64,000 nt of DNA from Acidimicrobiia bacterium (GCA_022822905.1 JAJDYE010000004.1:1-64000), one strand, 5' to 3'; counted from the first letter of the stretch, positions 53,277 to 62,494 are shown. The notes: a model not told the origin generated them from the letters alone. Numbers and translations: made by a program.

Positions 53277-55159
53277 CCCTCACCCGTTGTCGCCTGCACC
53301 CAGCGGCCCAGGGCCATCAACGGGAACACCAGCCGGTAGAGGTGGTAGCGAATGTAGAAGTCGCCGGAGAAGCCGGTGCCGGTGTACCAGGGCTCGTCCC
53401 AGTCCCCGTCGTCGCGCTGGTGCTCCACCAACCAGGCCACCCCTCGCTGGGCCGCCTCCTCGCTCGCCCGGCCCGCGGCGATCAGCGCCAGCAGCGCCCA
53501 TGCGGTCTGCGACGGGGTGGACTCCCCTCGCCCCCGCCAGTTGTCGTCGACATAGGAGCGCATGTCCTCGCCCCAACCGCCGTCTTGGTTTTGCACCGAC
53601 TCCAGCCAGCGGCATGCTCGCACTATCCGGTTGTCGTCGGCGGGCACCCCGGCGCTGATCAACGCCGGGACCACCGCCCCGGTGCCGTAGAGGTAGTTGG
53701 CCCCCCAGCGCCCATACCAGGAACCGTCCTCCTCCTGCTCATCACTGAGCCACCGAACCCCGCGGTCCATTGCATTCCGGTCGATTGGGAAGCCCATACC
53801 GTCGGCATCCAGCTCGGCGAGCATCTCCACCACGTGGGCGGTCACATCGGCCGACGGCGGATCGATGACCTCTCCGAAATCGCAGAACGGGAGCTCGGCC
53901 ACCAGCGGCGAGCAGTTGTCGGCATCGAATGCCGCCCAGCCACCATCGGAGCACTGCATCCCCTGGGCCCACACCACCGCCCGATCCAGCGCCTTTTGCA
54001 CCTGCTTGGCGTCGGGATGGCGGATGCGGCGCAGGGCGAGGACCACCTCGGCGGTGTCGTCCAGATCGGGGTAGTAGTTGTTCTCGAACTCGAACGCCCA
54101 TCCCCCCGGGGCCAGATGAGGGCGCTGCTCGGCCCAGTCGCCCACGATCTGGACCTCTTGATCGATGAGCCAGCGAGCCCCGGCCACCATCTGCGGGTCT
54201 TCGGCGTCCACTCCGGCATCGGCCAGCGCGAGCAGCGCCAGGCAGGTATCCCAAACCGGCGACTGGCAGCACTCCAGGCGTCGCATGTCGTCTTCGACGA
54301 TGGTCCAAGCGTCGAACCCGGCCAGCCCTTGGGCCAGAATCGGATGGTGCAGGGAATAGCCCCGCACGTACAGGGCCAACAGCGAGTACACCCACGGCGG
54401 CTGGATGCCCCCCCAGCAGCCGTCGGACTCTTGGCGGGCGATGATCCACTGCTCGGCCCGACTGAGCGCCCACTCCCGCACCCGCCGCTGCGGGCGGTTC
54501 TCGTAGAGATGCAGCACCTGATCAAGGCGCTGGAATCGCCGAGCCGGACTCCCGGGCGGGGCGAGCTCCCGTTCCGGGGGGATGGCTCCGGTGCGGATCT
54601 CATCCAGGTTCAATCCCATAGACCGCACCGGGCGGTGAGCCCCCACCACGGTCAAAGCGACCAGGGTTTGGCGGGCCCAGCAGGCGAAGTCATAGATGTT
54701 CAGCGGAACCTGCTTGGGCAGAAAGATCACCTCGGGAGGCAGGGCGGGCAGGTCTTCCCAGCGCCAGAGGTCGAACAGCGCCATCCAGATTCGGGTGAAC
54801 ACCCGGCTGCGCTCCAGCCCTCCCTCGGCACGGATGTAGGCGGCGGCCTTGGCCATGTGGTCGGCGTCGACGGGATCGCCGGCGTAGCGCAGCGCCCAGT
54901 AGGCCTCCACGGTCACCGACAGATCGGCCGGACCCTGGTGGAAGGTGGCCCACGTGCCGTCGGCTCGCTGGTTGTGGCGGATCCAGTTGGCCGTCTGCCG
55001 GGTGACCTCGGGGTCGGCGATGCCCAAGAACTCCCGGAGGAACAGATCCTCAGCCTCGATGGACACGTTGGTCTCCAGCTCGTCTTTCCACCATCCCTGA
55101 GTGTCTTGCAGACTGAGGAGCCGTTCGGTGGCCTTGGCCAAAGATCGCTCAATGCCCAT
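53273..55159 (-). CDS. shc: Squalene-hopene cyclase
   Basis: A 628-aa triterpene cyclase of normal length. The DXDD acid motif is D365-L-D367-D368 in YYPDLDDTAEVVLAL. QW-type repeats recur (QDTQGWW, NQDGGWGEDM, QEEDGSWYGRWG, QRDDGDWDEPW). It folds squalene to hopene/hopanol at the membrane. ATG 55159 overlaps the prenyl synthase stop by one nt (TGATG). The long upstream frame is spurious. Confidence 0.95.
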   Translation of the reverse strand: MGIERSLAKATERLLSLQDTQGWWKDELETNVSIEAEDLFLREFLGIADPEVTRQTANWIRHNQRADGTWATFHQGPADLSVTVEAYWALRYAGDPVDADHMAKAAAYIRAEGGLERSRVFTRIWMALFDLWRWEDLPALPPEVIFLPKQVPLNIYDFACWARQTLVALTVVGAHRPVRSMGLNLDEIRTGAIPPERELAPPGSPARRFQRLDQVLHLYENRPQRRVREWALSRAEQWIIARQESDGCWGGIQPPWVYSLLALYVRGYSLHHPILAQGLAGFDAWTIVEDDMRRLECCQSPVWDTCLALLALADAGVDAEDPQMVAGARWLIDQEVQIVGDWAEQRPHLAPGGWAFEFENNYYPDLDDTAEVVLALRRIRHPDAKQVQKALDRAVVWAQGMQCSDGGWAAFDADNCSPLVAELPFCDFGEVIDPPSADVTAHVVEMLAELDADGMGFPIDRNAMDRGVRWLSDEQEEDGSWYGRWGANYLYGTGAVVPALISAGVPADDNRIVRACRWLESVQNQDGGWGEDMRSYVDDNWRGRGESTPSQTAWALLALIAAGRASEEAAQRGVAWLVEHQRDDGDWDEPWYTGTGFSGDFYIRYHLYRLVFPLMALGRWVQATTGEG

Positions 55160-56157
55160 CAGAAGTCCCTCCCCAAGATGAAATCGGCCAGCAGCCGAAA
55201 CTCCTCCACCACCTCTTCCACAACCTCCTCGTGCGCGGCCAGAGAATCGAGAGCGGAAACAGCCCGGTCGTAGTGGGTCCGGGCCAGTGCCTGGGTGCCT
55301 TCCCGGCCACCCCCCGCCTCCACCAGCGCTCGGGCTGCGTCCACGCCTCCGACATCCCAATCGGGACGGGAATAGAGCTCAGCCAGCTCCTCGGCTGCCG
55401 AGGTGCCGCTGTTGAGGGCGATCACCACCGGTACCGACTTCTTGCGCTCCCGAAGGTCGGCCCCCGCAGGCTTGCCGGTGCGCTCGGGGTCACCCCAGAT
55501 GCCCAGAAGGTCATCCACGGCTTGGAACGCCACCCCCACCTCCGCCCCGAACTCAGCCAGCCCATCAACAACCGAGTCGTCGGCTTCGGCCAGTATCGCC
55601 CCCACCGAGGTCGCGTAGGACAAGAGCGCCCCGGTCTTGCCCTGCTCCATGGCCAGGCACTCCTCCAGGGTGACGAGAGTTCTCTCCTCGAAGGCCATGT
55701 CCATGCTCTGGCCGGCGATCATTGCCGCAACTGCTGCGGTCAGATGCTTGACCGCCTTGACCCTGGGCGCTGTGGGGTCGGACAGCAACACCTCATAGGC
55801 CAAGTTGTGGAGAGCGTCTCCTGCCACCACGCCGACTCCAATGCCGAACTTGGCCCAGACCGTGGGCCGGTGCCGACGCTCGGCATCGTTGTCGATGATG
55901 TCGTCGTGGATCAGCGAGAAGTCGTGGATGAGCTCGATGGCCACCGCCCCGGGCACTCCGGTTTCCGAAGGGGCGCCCACAGCCTCAGCCGACAAGATGG
56001 CCAGTGCCGGGCGGGTTCCCTTGCCCCGACTCTGGAAGTGGTATTCAGCGGGCCCTCCCAGCTCAGGGCACAGCCCGCTCAGTGCGGCGGCAATGGCCGG
56101 GTCCACCAGCTCCCTGGCTCGGCTGAGGATGCCTGGAACCGGCATTCCCTCGCTCAC
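55159..56157 (-). CDS. Polyprenyl diphosphate synthase in the hopanoid operon
   Basis: A 332-aa trans-prenyl synthase. First Asp-rich motif DDIID at residues 85-89 (LIHDDIIDNDAERR), second DDLLGIWGD, plus the usual GKGTRPALAIL and KTGALLSY segments. It makes farnesyl or geranylgeranyl diphosphate; in this operon farnesyl diphosphate for squalene is the natural product. It overlaps hpnE by 4 nt. Confidence 0.92.
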   Translation of the reverse strand: MSEGMPVPGILSRARELVDPAIAAALSGLCPELGGPAEYHFQSRGKGTRPALAILSAEAVGAPSETGVPGAVAIELIHDFSLIHDDIIDNDAERRHRPTVWAKFGIGVGVVAGDALHNLAYEVLLSDPTAPRVKAVKHLTAAVAAMIAGQSMDMAFEERTLVTLEECLAMEQGKTGALLSYATSVGAILAEADDSVVDGLAEFGAEVGVAFQAVDDLLGIWGDPERTGKPAGADLRERKKSVPVVIALNSGTSAAEELAELYSRPDWDVGGVDAARALVEAGGGREGTQALARTHYDRAVSALDSLAAHEEVVEEVVEEFRLLADFILGRDF

Positions 56158-57617
56158 GCGCTCATCCTCTCTGGCTCAGACGGTGACGGCTCGGGGCTGA
56201 GATGCGGTCCAGAGGTGTCGCCGGATGATTGGGCGGGCCTGGAGGCAACTGCGGTGCAGCAGTGATCGAGGGCGAGGCCAGCCGCCAGCTTGCCGGAGCG
56301 GACGGCGCCCTCCATCGTGGCCGGCCAGCCGGTATCGGTCCACGCCCCGGCCAAGAACAAGCCATCGATTTCAGTGGTCGGACCAGGACGAAGCCGCCGG
56401 GTGTCGGGACGGCCGGCAAAGGTGGCCCGGTGCTCTCGGGTCACCACCGCGTCTATCACCTCAGCCTCAGCCGAGCGCGGCAGCAGCTCGGCGAGAGCCG
56501 AGCGAAAGCGCTCGATCATGTCCGCCGGGCGTTCGCCGATCTCATCGAACGCCGCCGACTGCGACACGGCCACAACCTGCTCGCCGCCACTGCCCGCGCC
56601 GACGGGCGCCCGCGGCTCATCGTCGGCCCAGTTGGCGGCCTCGGTCCGATCGAAAACGAATTGCACCGGGGAATCCAGGGCTGCGGTGAAGGGCACGTCC
56701 ATGACTTGGCGGTCGAACACGAAATGCACGTTGACGATGGGTGATACCCCGAGATCGACCAGCTCAGATTGCCCGGGCACGGTGCCGGGGGGCAGCAGGC
56801 CGTCGACAACATCGTGGGGCACGGCCAAGATCACCGCGTCGGCGTCCACCCGTTGCCCGCCTATCGTCATCGAGGGCCCTTCGCCCACGGATTCCACATG
56901 GGCTTGAAGCTGGACGTGCCCGCCTTGGGCGGTGATCACCCGGGCGGCGGCATCTCCGTGGAGAGCAGCCAAGGGCACCCGGGTCCAGCCCAGATCACCG
57001 GCATCGGCGCTGTCCAAGAGCCCGGTGCGGAACACCTTGACCGCCAGGCTGAGCGAGGCATCATCGGCCCGAAGGTTCACGGTGGGCAAGCAGATGAGGT
57101 CCCACAAACCGGCGATGGCCCGACCGGATTCGCCGCGAAATCGCAGCCACCCCCCGAAGCTCATCTCGTCGGTGTCGGGAGCATCGGGATCGAGGCGACG
57201 CAGGGCCAGCGCAGTGCGAATCGCCCGCAGCCGATCGGCTACAGAGAGCGGGCTGTAGCGCAGCAGTGACCGGGCCAGGTGAAGGGGGGACGGGGCGCCG
57301 GTGCGGAATATGCGGGCCGGACGGCGACCGGGGCGCATCACCGAAACCGACATACGGCGCTGCTCGGTCACTTGATCGGCCACCTCCAGGCGCTCCAACA
57401 GCGCCCGGTACTCGGTGCAGCACCGCATGAACACGTGCTGGCCGTTGTCGAACCAGCGGCCGTTGCGCTGGAACGACCAGGTGGCCCCGCCCAGCCGGGG
57501 GGCCCGCTCATAGAGCGTCACCCGCGCTCCGCTGTCGGCAGCGGACACTGCCGCGGCCAGTCCGGCGAGCCCGCCTCCGACCACGGCCACACGCGGCTGA
57601 GAAACGACCGGGCTCAT
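56154..57617 (-). CDS. hpnE: Hydroxysqualene/squalene-associated FAD desaturase (HpnE)
   Basis: A 487-aa FAD amine-oxidase/phytoene-desaturase-type protein. The dinucleotide motif is AVVGGGLAGLAAAVSAADSG, with LYERAPRLGGATWSF after it and a C-terminal FLAGAWTDTGWPATMEGAVRSG flavin site. HpnE reduces hydroxysqualene to squalene. Its C-terminal ~30 residues are an odd Ser/Pro tail. It is 61 nt after hpnD. Confidence 0.93.
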   Translation of the reverse strand: MSPVVSQPRVAVVGGGLAGLAAAVSAADSGARVTLYERAPRLGGATWSFQRNGRWFDNGQHVFMRCCTEYRALLERLEVADQVTEQRRMSVSVMRPGRRPARIFRTGAPSPLHLARSLLRYSPLSVADRLRAIRTALALRRLDPDAPDTDEMSFGGWLRFRGESGRAIAGLWDLICLPTVNLRADDASLSLAVKVFRTGLLDSADAGDLGWTRVPLAALHGDAAARVITAQGGHVQLQAHVESVGEGPSMTIGGQRVDADAVILAVPHDVVDGLLPPGTVPGQSELVDLGVSPIVNVHFVFDRQVMDVPFTAALDSPVQFVFDRTEAANWADDEPRAPVGAGSGGEQVVAVSQSAAFDEIGERPADMIERFRSALAELLPRSAEAEVIDAVVTREHRATFAGRPDTRRLRPGPTTEIDGLFLAGAWTDTGWPATMEGAVRSGKLAAGLALDHCCTAVASRPAQSSGDTSGPHLSPEPSPSEPERMSA

Positions 57618-57678
57618 GTGGTTGCTCCCCCAGCACGATTCGACATGCTCGATGCCTGCTCGAAGGCCACCCTCACCC

Positions 57679-58533
57679 TCATGTGGTGACTCCAGCCAGG
57701 CTGCGAACGGCCACCCAGGCCTTCTCCCTGGTGGGCAGCGACAGCCGCCCCTCCATCACGGCCGTGGGCGTGGCAGCAATGCGAGCCAGCAGACGGTGGT
57801 AGATCCCGGCCATCGCCCCGGTGCAGGCCCGGCTGCGGTGGTCCAGCATGCCGAGCAGCTTCAGGCCCTCAGCGAAATGCCGCTCGGCTCGCTCGGCTTC
57901 GAACGACACCAGTGCGCCCACCGCGTCGGGCGGGCCGGTCAGGTCGGGGGCGCAGCCGAATTGCTCGATGTCGGCGGCGGGCAGGTACACCCGCCCCATG
58001 CCCCGGTCCTCCACGATGTCGCGCAGGATGTTGGTGAGCTGAAGGGCGATGCCCAGCACATCGGCCAGCTCGGCGGCCCGACCAGGATCGCCCCTCGTGC
58101 CGAACACCCCCAGCGACAGGCGGCCCACCGATCCGGCTACCAGCCGGCAGTACTCCTCGGTTTCGGCGATGGTGGTGTACACCTTCCCAGCCGCGTCCTG
58201 CTCGCACCCGGCGACGATCTCATTCAGCGCATCGGCCGGTATGGGGAAGCGGTCGATTGCATGGCGCAGACCCACCAGCACCGGATCGTCGGGGTCGCGG
58301 AGCCCGCCTTCGGCCAGAGTGTCTATGTCGGCCCTTATCTCCGCCAGCTCGGCCAGCTTCTCACCCTGCGGCAAGGGGCCATCGCCCACGTCGTCGATGC
58401 GGCGGGCCATGGCGTACAGCGCCGACATGGCCTGGCGCTTCGGCTTGGGCAGCAGGCGAATGCCATAGGAGAAGTTGCGGGCCTCAACCCGGGTGATCTC
58501 CTCGCACCGCTGATAGGCGTCGGCGGCCTTCAC
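57679..58533 (-). CDS. hpnD: Presqualene diphosphate synthase (HpnD)
   Basis: A 284-aa squalene/phytoene synthase-family enzyme. Asp-rich motifs: ARRIDDVGDG and LQLTNILRDIVEDRGMGRVYLP. The family Arg-rich EEYCRLVAGSVGRLSL is also present. HpnD condenses two farnesyl diphosphates to presqualene diphosphate. GTG 58533 overlaps the hpnC stop (GTGA), which fixes the start; the longer frame runs antisense through hpnC. Confidence 0.92.
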   Translation of the reverse strand: MKAADAYQRCEEITRVEARNFSYGIRLLPKPKRQAMSALYAMARRIDDVGDGPLPQGEKLAELAEIRADIDTLAEGGLRDPDDPVLVGLRHAIDRFPIPADALNEIVAGCEQDAAGKVYTTIAETEEYCRLVAGSVGRLSLGVFGTRGDPGRAAELADVLGIALQLTNILRDIVEDRGMGRVYLPAADIEQFGCAPDLTGPPDAVGALVSFEAERAERHFAEGLKLLGMLDHRSRACTGAMAGIYHRLLARIAATPTAVMEGRLSLPTREKAWVAVRSLAGVTT

Positions 58534-59432
58534 CTTCGCCTCCAGCGCGCCGCGGCGTCTCGCGCGGCGCGAACTGCTTTGGCATCGGTCACCTGGCGGG
58601 GGGCGACGAGGCGGGCGACATGCGCCGCGGTGCGGACCTTGGAGGGGGTCCGCAGCTTTCTCAGTACGTCGTGGTTTGCCCCGGCGATGGCATCCAATGC
58701 GGCCATTCCGCCCGCGGCGTAGCCGGCCACGGTCACCTTGGCCCATCCGCTGAGTGAGGCCACCAGCGGCTCTCCCCGCTTCAGCAGCCCTCGGGCGGTG
58801 TCGCATTGGTGGGCCACCAGCCGGCGAAGTGCCTCCGAGGCCCGGGCCGCCCCCAGTTCACCCTCGTCCACGCCGAAGCGGGCCATCTCGTCGGCCGGGA
58901 AATAGACGCGGCCCTTTTCGGTGTAGTCCTCGCCGATGTCTTGGAGGTGCTCCACCACTTGCAATCCGGTGCATACCGCATCGCTGAGGGCGATTCGCTC
59001 GGGGGTGGCCGCGCCGAACACCGCTAGCACCAGCCGGCCCACGGGGTTGGCCGACAGCGTGCAGTACTCGGCCAACTCGGCCTGCGTCTGGTAGCGGTGC
59101 TTGTGCTGGTCAACCCGGTTGGCCTCGATAAGCGCCAAGAACGGCTCGTCGTCCACATCCACATCAGCGAGCAGAGGCGTGAGCTGAACCATGACTGGGT
59201 GGGTGGCATCGCCGGTGCGGGCCCGTGTGAGTTCTCCCTCGATCCAATCCAGCGCGGCAAGACGGTCGCCGTCGTATTCGTCGCCGATGTCGTCCACGAG
59301 TCGCGCAAATCCGTAAATGGCCAGCAGATGGGCGCGAGCACGCGCCGGGACTGCCTTCAGCACCACGGGGAAGTTCTCACTTCCTCTCTGGGCCATGATC
59401 GAGTTCAAGTCGAACTCGACTTCAGTCTGCAC
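58530..59432 (-). CDS. hpnC: Hydroxysqualene synthase (HpnC)
   Basis: A 300-aa member of the same family. Motifs: ARLVDDIGDEYDGD (first Asp-rich) and QVVEHLQDIGEDYTEKGRVYFP (second), with ELAEYCTLSANPVGRLVL. HpnC turns presqualene diphosphate into hydroxysqualene for HpnE. First gene of the hopanoid operon, with GGGGGTG just before the ATG; candidate promoter and operator lie 60-95 nt upstream. Confidence 0.93.
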   Translation of the reverse strand: MQTEVEFDLNSIMAQRGSENFPVVLKAVPARARAHLLAIYGFARLVDDIGDEYDGDRLAALDWIEGELTRARTGDATHPVMVQLTPLLADVDVDDEPFLALIEANRVDQHKHRYQTQAELAEYCTLSANPVGRLVLAVFGAATPERIALSDAVCTGLQVVEHLQDIGEDYTEKGRVYFPADEMARFGVDEGELGAARASEALRRLVAHQCDTARGLLKRGEPLVASLSGWAKVTVAGYAAGGMAALDAIAGANHDVLRKLRTPSKVRTAAHVARLVAPRQVTDAKAVRAARDAAARWRRR

Positions 59433-59490
59433 ATCACCCCCGCTGCGGCTCAGTTTTCTTCGGCTAACCCGCTGGTCAACGGGTTCCCCG

Positions 59491-59527
59491 GACGATCCAT
59501 AACAATGCTCTTACGATCGTCACCCAA
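59491..59527 (-). promoter_or_regulatory. Candidate hopanoid operon promoter with overlapping operator
   Basis: On the minus strand TTGGGT (59527-59522) and TGTTAT (59504-59499) are spaced 17 nt, a plausible -35/-10. A perfect 7-bp inverted repeat GACGATC/GATCGTC (59491-59497 and 59515-59521, 17-nt spacer) brackets the -10. The neighbouring MerR-TetR regulator is the natural candidate to bind it. Confidence 0.5.
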
Positions 59528-59541
59528 TTGCAAACAAAAGA

Positions 59542-59557
59542 GTGACCATCAGGTCAC
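59542..59557. terminator. Hairpin GTGACC-ATCA-GGTCAC, terminator or operator
   Basis: A perfect 6-bp inverted repeat with 4-nt loop, flanked by AAAAGA and CTTTTT. On the minus strand it follows the regulator stop (59586) by 28 nt and ends in TCTTTT, suiting an intrinsic terminator that separates regulator from hpnC. Its symmetry also fits a repressor site. Confidence 0.55.
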
Positions 59558-59585
59558 CTTTTTGTACGCGCTCAATCCGAGGCTG

Positions 59586-60365
59586 TCAAGGCATTGACGT
59601 CCCCGGATCTTCGAAGTTGGGACGATCGGCAAAACGACCCATGAGGCCCTCGGCAAAAATGTGGGCGATGGCGTCCATGATCAGAGCCCCAGCGAGCCGG
59701 TGGCCCCGAGGATCATCTGACAAGGCCTCTCCCAGTCGCTCGGCCAGTCGCCAGAACACCCGCTGGGCGGCGGCAGCGTGCTCCACCTGGCCCTGTACCG
59801 AGCGCTTGGCCACTTCCAGCATGATGGGCAGGCCGGGCAGAAGCGCTTCGGCCAGGCGACGGGTGAGTTCTTGGCGGCTCAATCCGATCTGGCCATCGAT
59901 CGAGGCCGAGAAATGCTCCGCAGTGTTGTCCACCACCGCTTCCACCGCTCGGAAGAACAGGTCCTGTTTCGAGCGGTAGTGGCGGTAGAAGGTCCCCTTG
60001 GCCACACCGGCCTGGGTGCATATTTCGGCCACGCTCACCTCGGTGTAGCCCCTCAAGGCGAACTCTTGAATGGCGACGTTCCGCAACTGCTCGCCGCTAT
60101 CGGGCAAATGGGGAACTTCAGTGTGATCGAGGTTCTCCGCGTTCATGATCTGGGCGATATGGCGCAGAGGCAGGCGATGGCGCTCTCGCAGTTCCCTGAC
60201 CTGCTCGACGGCTTCGGCGTGGCGCTGGCTGTAGAGGAAGCGGTTGGCCGCGGCCCGACGGGGCGCGGGCAGAAGACCCAGCCGCCGATAGTGGTGGATG
60301 GAGGCAGCCGGCACTCCGGTGCGAGCTACCAGCTCGCTGATGGGGAACTCGCCGGGAGGACCCAT
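59586..60365 (-). CDS. MerR-TetR fusion transcriptional regulator
   Basis: A 259-aa regulator with two DNA-binding domains. Residues ~8-75 are MerR-like (PISELVARTGVPAASIHHYRRLGLLPAPRR ... LRHIAQIM). Residues ~93-140 are a TetR helix-turn-helix (NVAIQEFALRGYTEVSVAEICTQAGVAKGTFYRHYRSKQDLFF), followed by a helical C-terminal ligand or dimer domain. GGAGG precedes the ATG. It sits between the ferredoxin reductase and the hopanoid operon, so either may be its target. Confidence 0.85.
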   Translation of the reverse strand: MGPPGEFPISELVARTGVPAASIHHYRRLGLLPAPRRAAANRFLYSQRHAEAVEQVRELRERHRLPLRHIAQIMNAENLDHTEVPHLPDSGEQLRNVAIQEFALRGYTEVSVAEICTQAGVAKGTFYRHYRSKQDLFFRAVEAVVDNTAEHFSASIDGQIGLSRQELTRRLAEALLPGLPIMLEVAKRSVQGQVEHAAAAQRVFWRLAERLGEALSDDPRGHRLAGALIMDAIAHIFAEGLMGRFADRPNFEDPGTSMP

Positions 60366-60432
60366 GCCTCCACTCTTATTCGGATTCCCGTGCTACCGCC
60401 AGCGCGTACCGGAAACTCGTGGCTGCGAATGG

Positions 60433-61632
60433 CTACTCCTGCTCGGCAATCTTGATGGCCTCTTCAAAGCTGGTGCCCTGCTCGATGAGGTTGCGGTACT
60501 TCATCACATGGCGGGGGCGGTTGAAGCCGAGCACCCCGACCAGACGGCCGGCTCGGCCGTAGAGGGCGGCAAACCGCCGCTCCTCGGTCGATCCGGTGAT
60601 GATGCGCACCTCGTCGTCGGGCCGGGCCCGCCCGGCCAACTGGATCTTGCGGTCGTACTGATCGCTCCAGAACCAGGGCACCGGGGCATAGGGCTGAGCC
60701 TCCTCATCGGAGGCCAGCAGGCGGAGCGCAGCATGCTGGCCCTGGGCAATGGCGTTGTCCCAGTGCTCCACCCGCATGATCTCGCCGAACAGTTCGTTGG
60801 GCCAGCGAGCCACGTCACCGGCGGCGACAATGCCCGGGGCGGCAAGACAGGTCTCGTCGCACACCACGCCGTTGTCCAACTCCAGCCCCGAGCCCTCCAG
60901 CCACTCGGTATTGGGGATCACCCCGATGCCCACCACCACCACATCGGCATCCACCGAAGTGCCGTCGCTCAAGTTCACCCGCTCCACCCGGCCATGGCCG
61001 TCGAAGCCGTCGACGCCCACGCCGAGCCGCAAGTCCACTCCGTGGTCTCGGTGCACATCAGCGCACACCGTGCCGATCTCGGTGCCCAATACGCGGCCCA
61101 GCGGCACCGGGAGGGCCTCGATCACCGTGACCTCCAGGCCCCGCTCCCGGGCGGTGGCCGCCACCTCGGCGCCGATAAATCCGGCGCCTACCACCGCCAC
61201 CCGCTGTGGGGAGGCCTCCAGCTCTGCTCGGATGGCCAGGCAGTCGTCCAGGCCCCGCAGGGTGTAGATGCCGTCGAGGCCGTTGGTGGGCAGCTCCCGA
61301 CACCGGGCCCCGGTGGCGATGAGAATGCCGTCGGCGGCGACCGTTGAGCCGTCGTCAAGCGTCACGGTCCGGTTGGCCACATCGAGCCCGGCAGCCCGGC
61401 GGCCCAGCCGCCAGTCGGCGTCTAGGTCTTGGAGCGATTCATCGTCGGACAGCGCGATTCGGTCTTGCTCCCATTCCCCGGCGAGGAGCTGCTTGGACAG
61501 GGGAGGCCGGTCGTAGGGCTGGTGGGGCTCATCGCCGATGATGGTGATGGCCCCGTCGTATCCGTCTCGCCGGAGCGCCTCCGCCGCCCGGGTTCCGGCC
61601 AGCGAGGCTCCGACAATCGCTAATGAGCGCAG
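60433..61632 (-). CDS. NAD(P)H-ferredoxin reductase (FAD, rhodocoxin-reductase type)
   Basis: A ~399-aa flavoprotein: FAD motif IVGASLAGTRAAEALRRDG, GDEPHQPYDRPPLSKQ, ATGARCRELP, NAD motif VVGAGFIGAEVAATARERG, and AAGDVARWPN. It transfers electrons from NAD(P)H to the adjacent ferredoxin for P450s. No ATG, GTG or TTG is in frame between the previous in-frame stop and the FAD motif; the best start is CTG 61632, 8 nt after the ferredoxin stop, with GGAG upstream. The first GTG, 61380, would cut off the FAD site. Confidence 0.9.
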   Translation of the reverse strand: MRSLAIVGASLAGTRAAEALRRDGYDGAITIIGDEPHQPYDRPPLSKQLLAGEWEQDRIALSDDESLQDLDADWRLGRRAAGLDVANRTVTLDDGSTVAADGILIATGARCRELPTNGLDGIYTLRGLDDCLAIRAELEASPQRVAVVGAGFIGAEVAATARERGLEVTVIEALPVPLGRVLGTEIGTVCADVHRDHGVDLRLGVGVDGFDGHGRVERVNLSDGTSVDADVVVVGIGVIPNTEWLEGSGLELDNGVVCDETCLAAPGIVAAGDVARWPNELFGEIMRVEHWDNAIAQGQHAALRLLASDEEAQPYAPVPWFWSDQYDRKIQLAGRARPDDEVRIITGSTEERRFAALYGRAGRLVGVLGFNRPRHVMKYRNLIEQGTSFEEAIKIAEQE

Positions 61633-61639
61633 CGGGCGC

Positions 61640-61840
61640 CTACTCCTCGGCGACGGAGATGGCCTGCTTGGGGCAGCGCTGGACTGACTCGTTCACCCGC
61701 TCGCGGGCCTCATCCCCAGGGGTCTCGTTCAGCAGGTACAAGAAATCGTCGTCGCGCACCTCGAAAATGTCAGGAGCGACCTGCATGCAAATGGCGTTGC
61801 TCTCGCACAGGTCGTAGTCCACGACCACCCGGTATCCCAT
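61640..61840 (-). CDS. 3Fe-4S ferredoxin for P450s
   Basis: A 66-aa ferredoxin with three cluster Cys: C in DLCESNAIC (two) and CPKQAIS (third), the spacing of actinobacterial 3Fe-4S ferredoxins. VVVDYDLCESNAICMQVAP and the acidic tail are typical. GGGAGGATCCG precedes ATG 61840. It forms an electron chain with the reductase next to it and the P450s at 11104 and 30988. Confidence 0.92.
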   Translation of the reverse strand: MGYRVVVDYDLCESNAICMQVAPDIFEVRDDDFLYLLNETPGDEARERVNESVQRCPKQAISVAEE

Positions 61841-61931
61841 CGGATCCTCCCATCTCCCAGAAAGACACCCCGACCCTACCCAACCAGCCCCCACCTAGTC
61901 ACCATCGGGCCGCCGAACTCAGTAGGACTGC

Positions 61932-62234
61932 TCAGGGGAGGATGTCGTGACTGCCGACTTGCAGCCAAACCACGTGGCGCTTGCCAGAGACCTGCTCCGA
62001 ACCCCAGGCGAATGTGGCTCGACCATCGGGTGCCCAAGACATCTCGTAGACGTTGGATGCGCCCACCACCTTCTTGACCCGCAGTCCAGGACGGAACCAG
62101 TCAATACGGCCTTCTTCAATCTCCCGAAGGTCGGCAACGAAGGACCTCAAACTACTCCTGAGCTGGGCAGCTTGAGCAGGTGCGAGGTGTCTCAGCCCGC
62201 GCCGGAATGCCGGCTTCATTGCGTATGTGGGCAC
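61932..62234 (-). CDS. RelE/ParE-like small protein
   Basis: A 100-aa basic protein (KPAFRRGLRHLAPAQAAQLRSSLRSFVADL ... RVKKVVGASNVYEMSWAPDGRATFAWGSE) with the helix-helix-sheet order of RelE/ParE toxins and the YEM-W-(A)PDGRATF run common in actinobacterial relatives. It lies 20 nt after a small upstream frame that might be its antitoxin, though no DNA-binding motif is evident there. Confidence 0.6.
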   Translation of the reverse strand: MPTYAMKPAFRRGLRHLAPAQAAQLRSSLRSFVADLREIEEGRIDWFRPGLRVKKVVGASNVYEMSWAPDGRATFAWGSEQVSGKRHVVWLQVGSHDILP

Positions 62235-62254
62235 CGCAGATGGAGCGTGTGATG

Positions 62255-62494
62255 CTAGTCAGGGACTGCGTCGTTCAGATGCACGTCGACAGCAGCCAGA
62301 AAGTCTTCGGAATTGGCATGAAATGTGCAATCAGATACGTCGGCGGCAGGCCCATTACCGGTGTCGGCGTCAATATCAGCCACCGTGAGCGCTTCGGGTT
62401 GCGATTCTCTGCGCTGCTTTCGGCTCGAAGGCAGCCAATGGCGCAAGCTTGCAAGAGCCATCAGCAGTCCTCCGAGGTCAACACCGCCACCCAC
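62255..62494 (-). CDS. Small hypothetical protein upstream of the RelE-like gene
   Basis: A 79-aa frame (MGGGVDLGGLLMALASLRHWLPSS..., ending DFLAAVDVHLNDAVPD). It has a short hydrophobic start and an acidic end, no recognised family. Coding is suggested only by its position and spacing (20 nt) to the next gene. Confidence 0.35.
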   Translation of the reverse strand: MGGGVDLGGLLMALASLRHWLPSSRKQRRESQPEALTVADIDADTGNGPAADVSDCTFHANSEDFLAAVDVHLNDAVPD

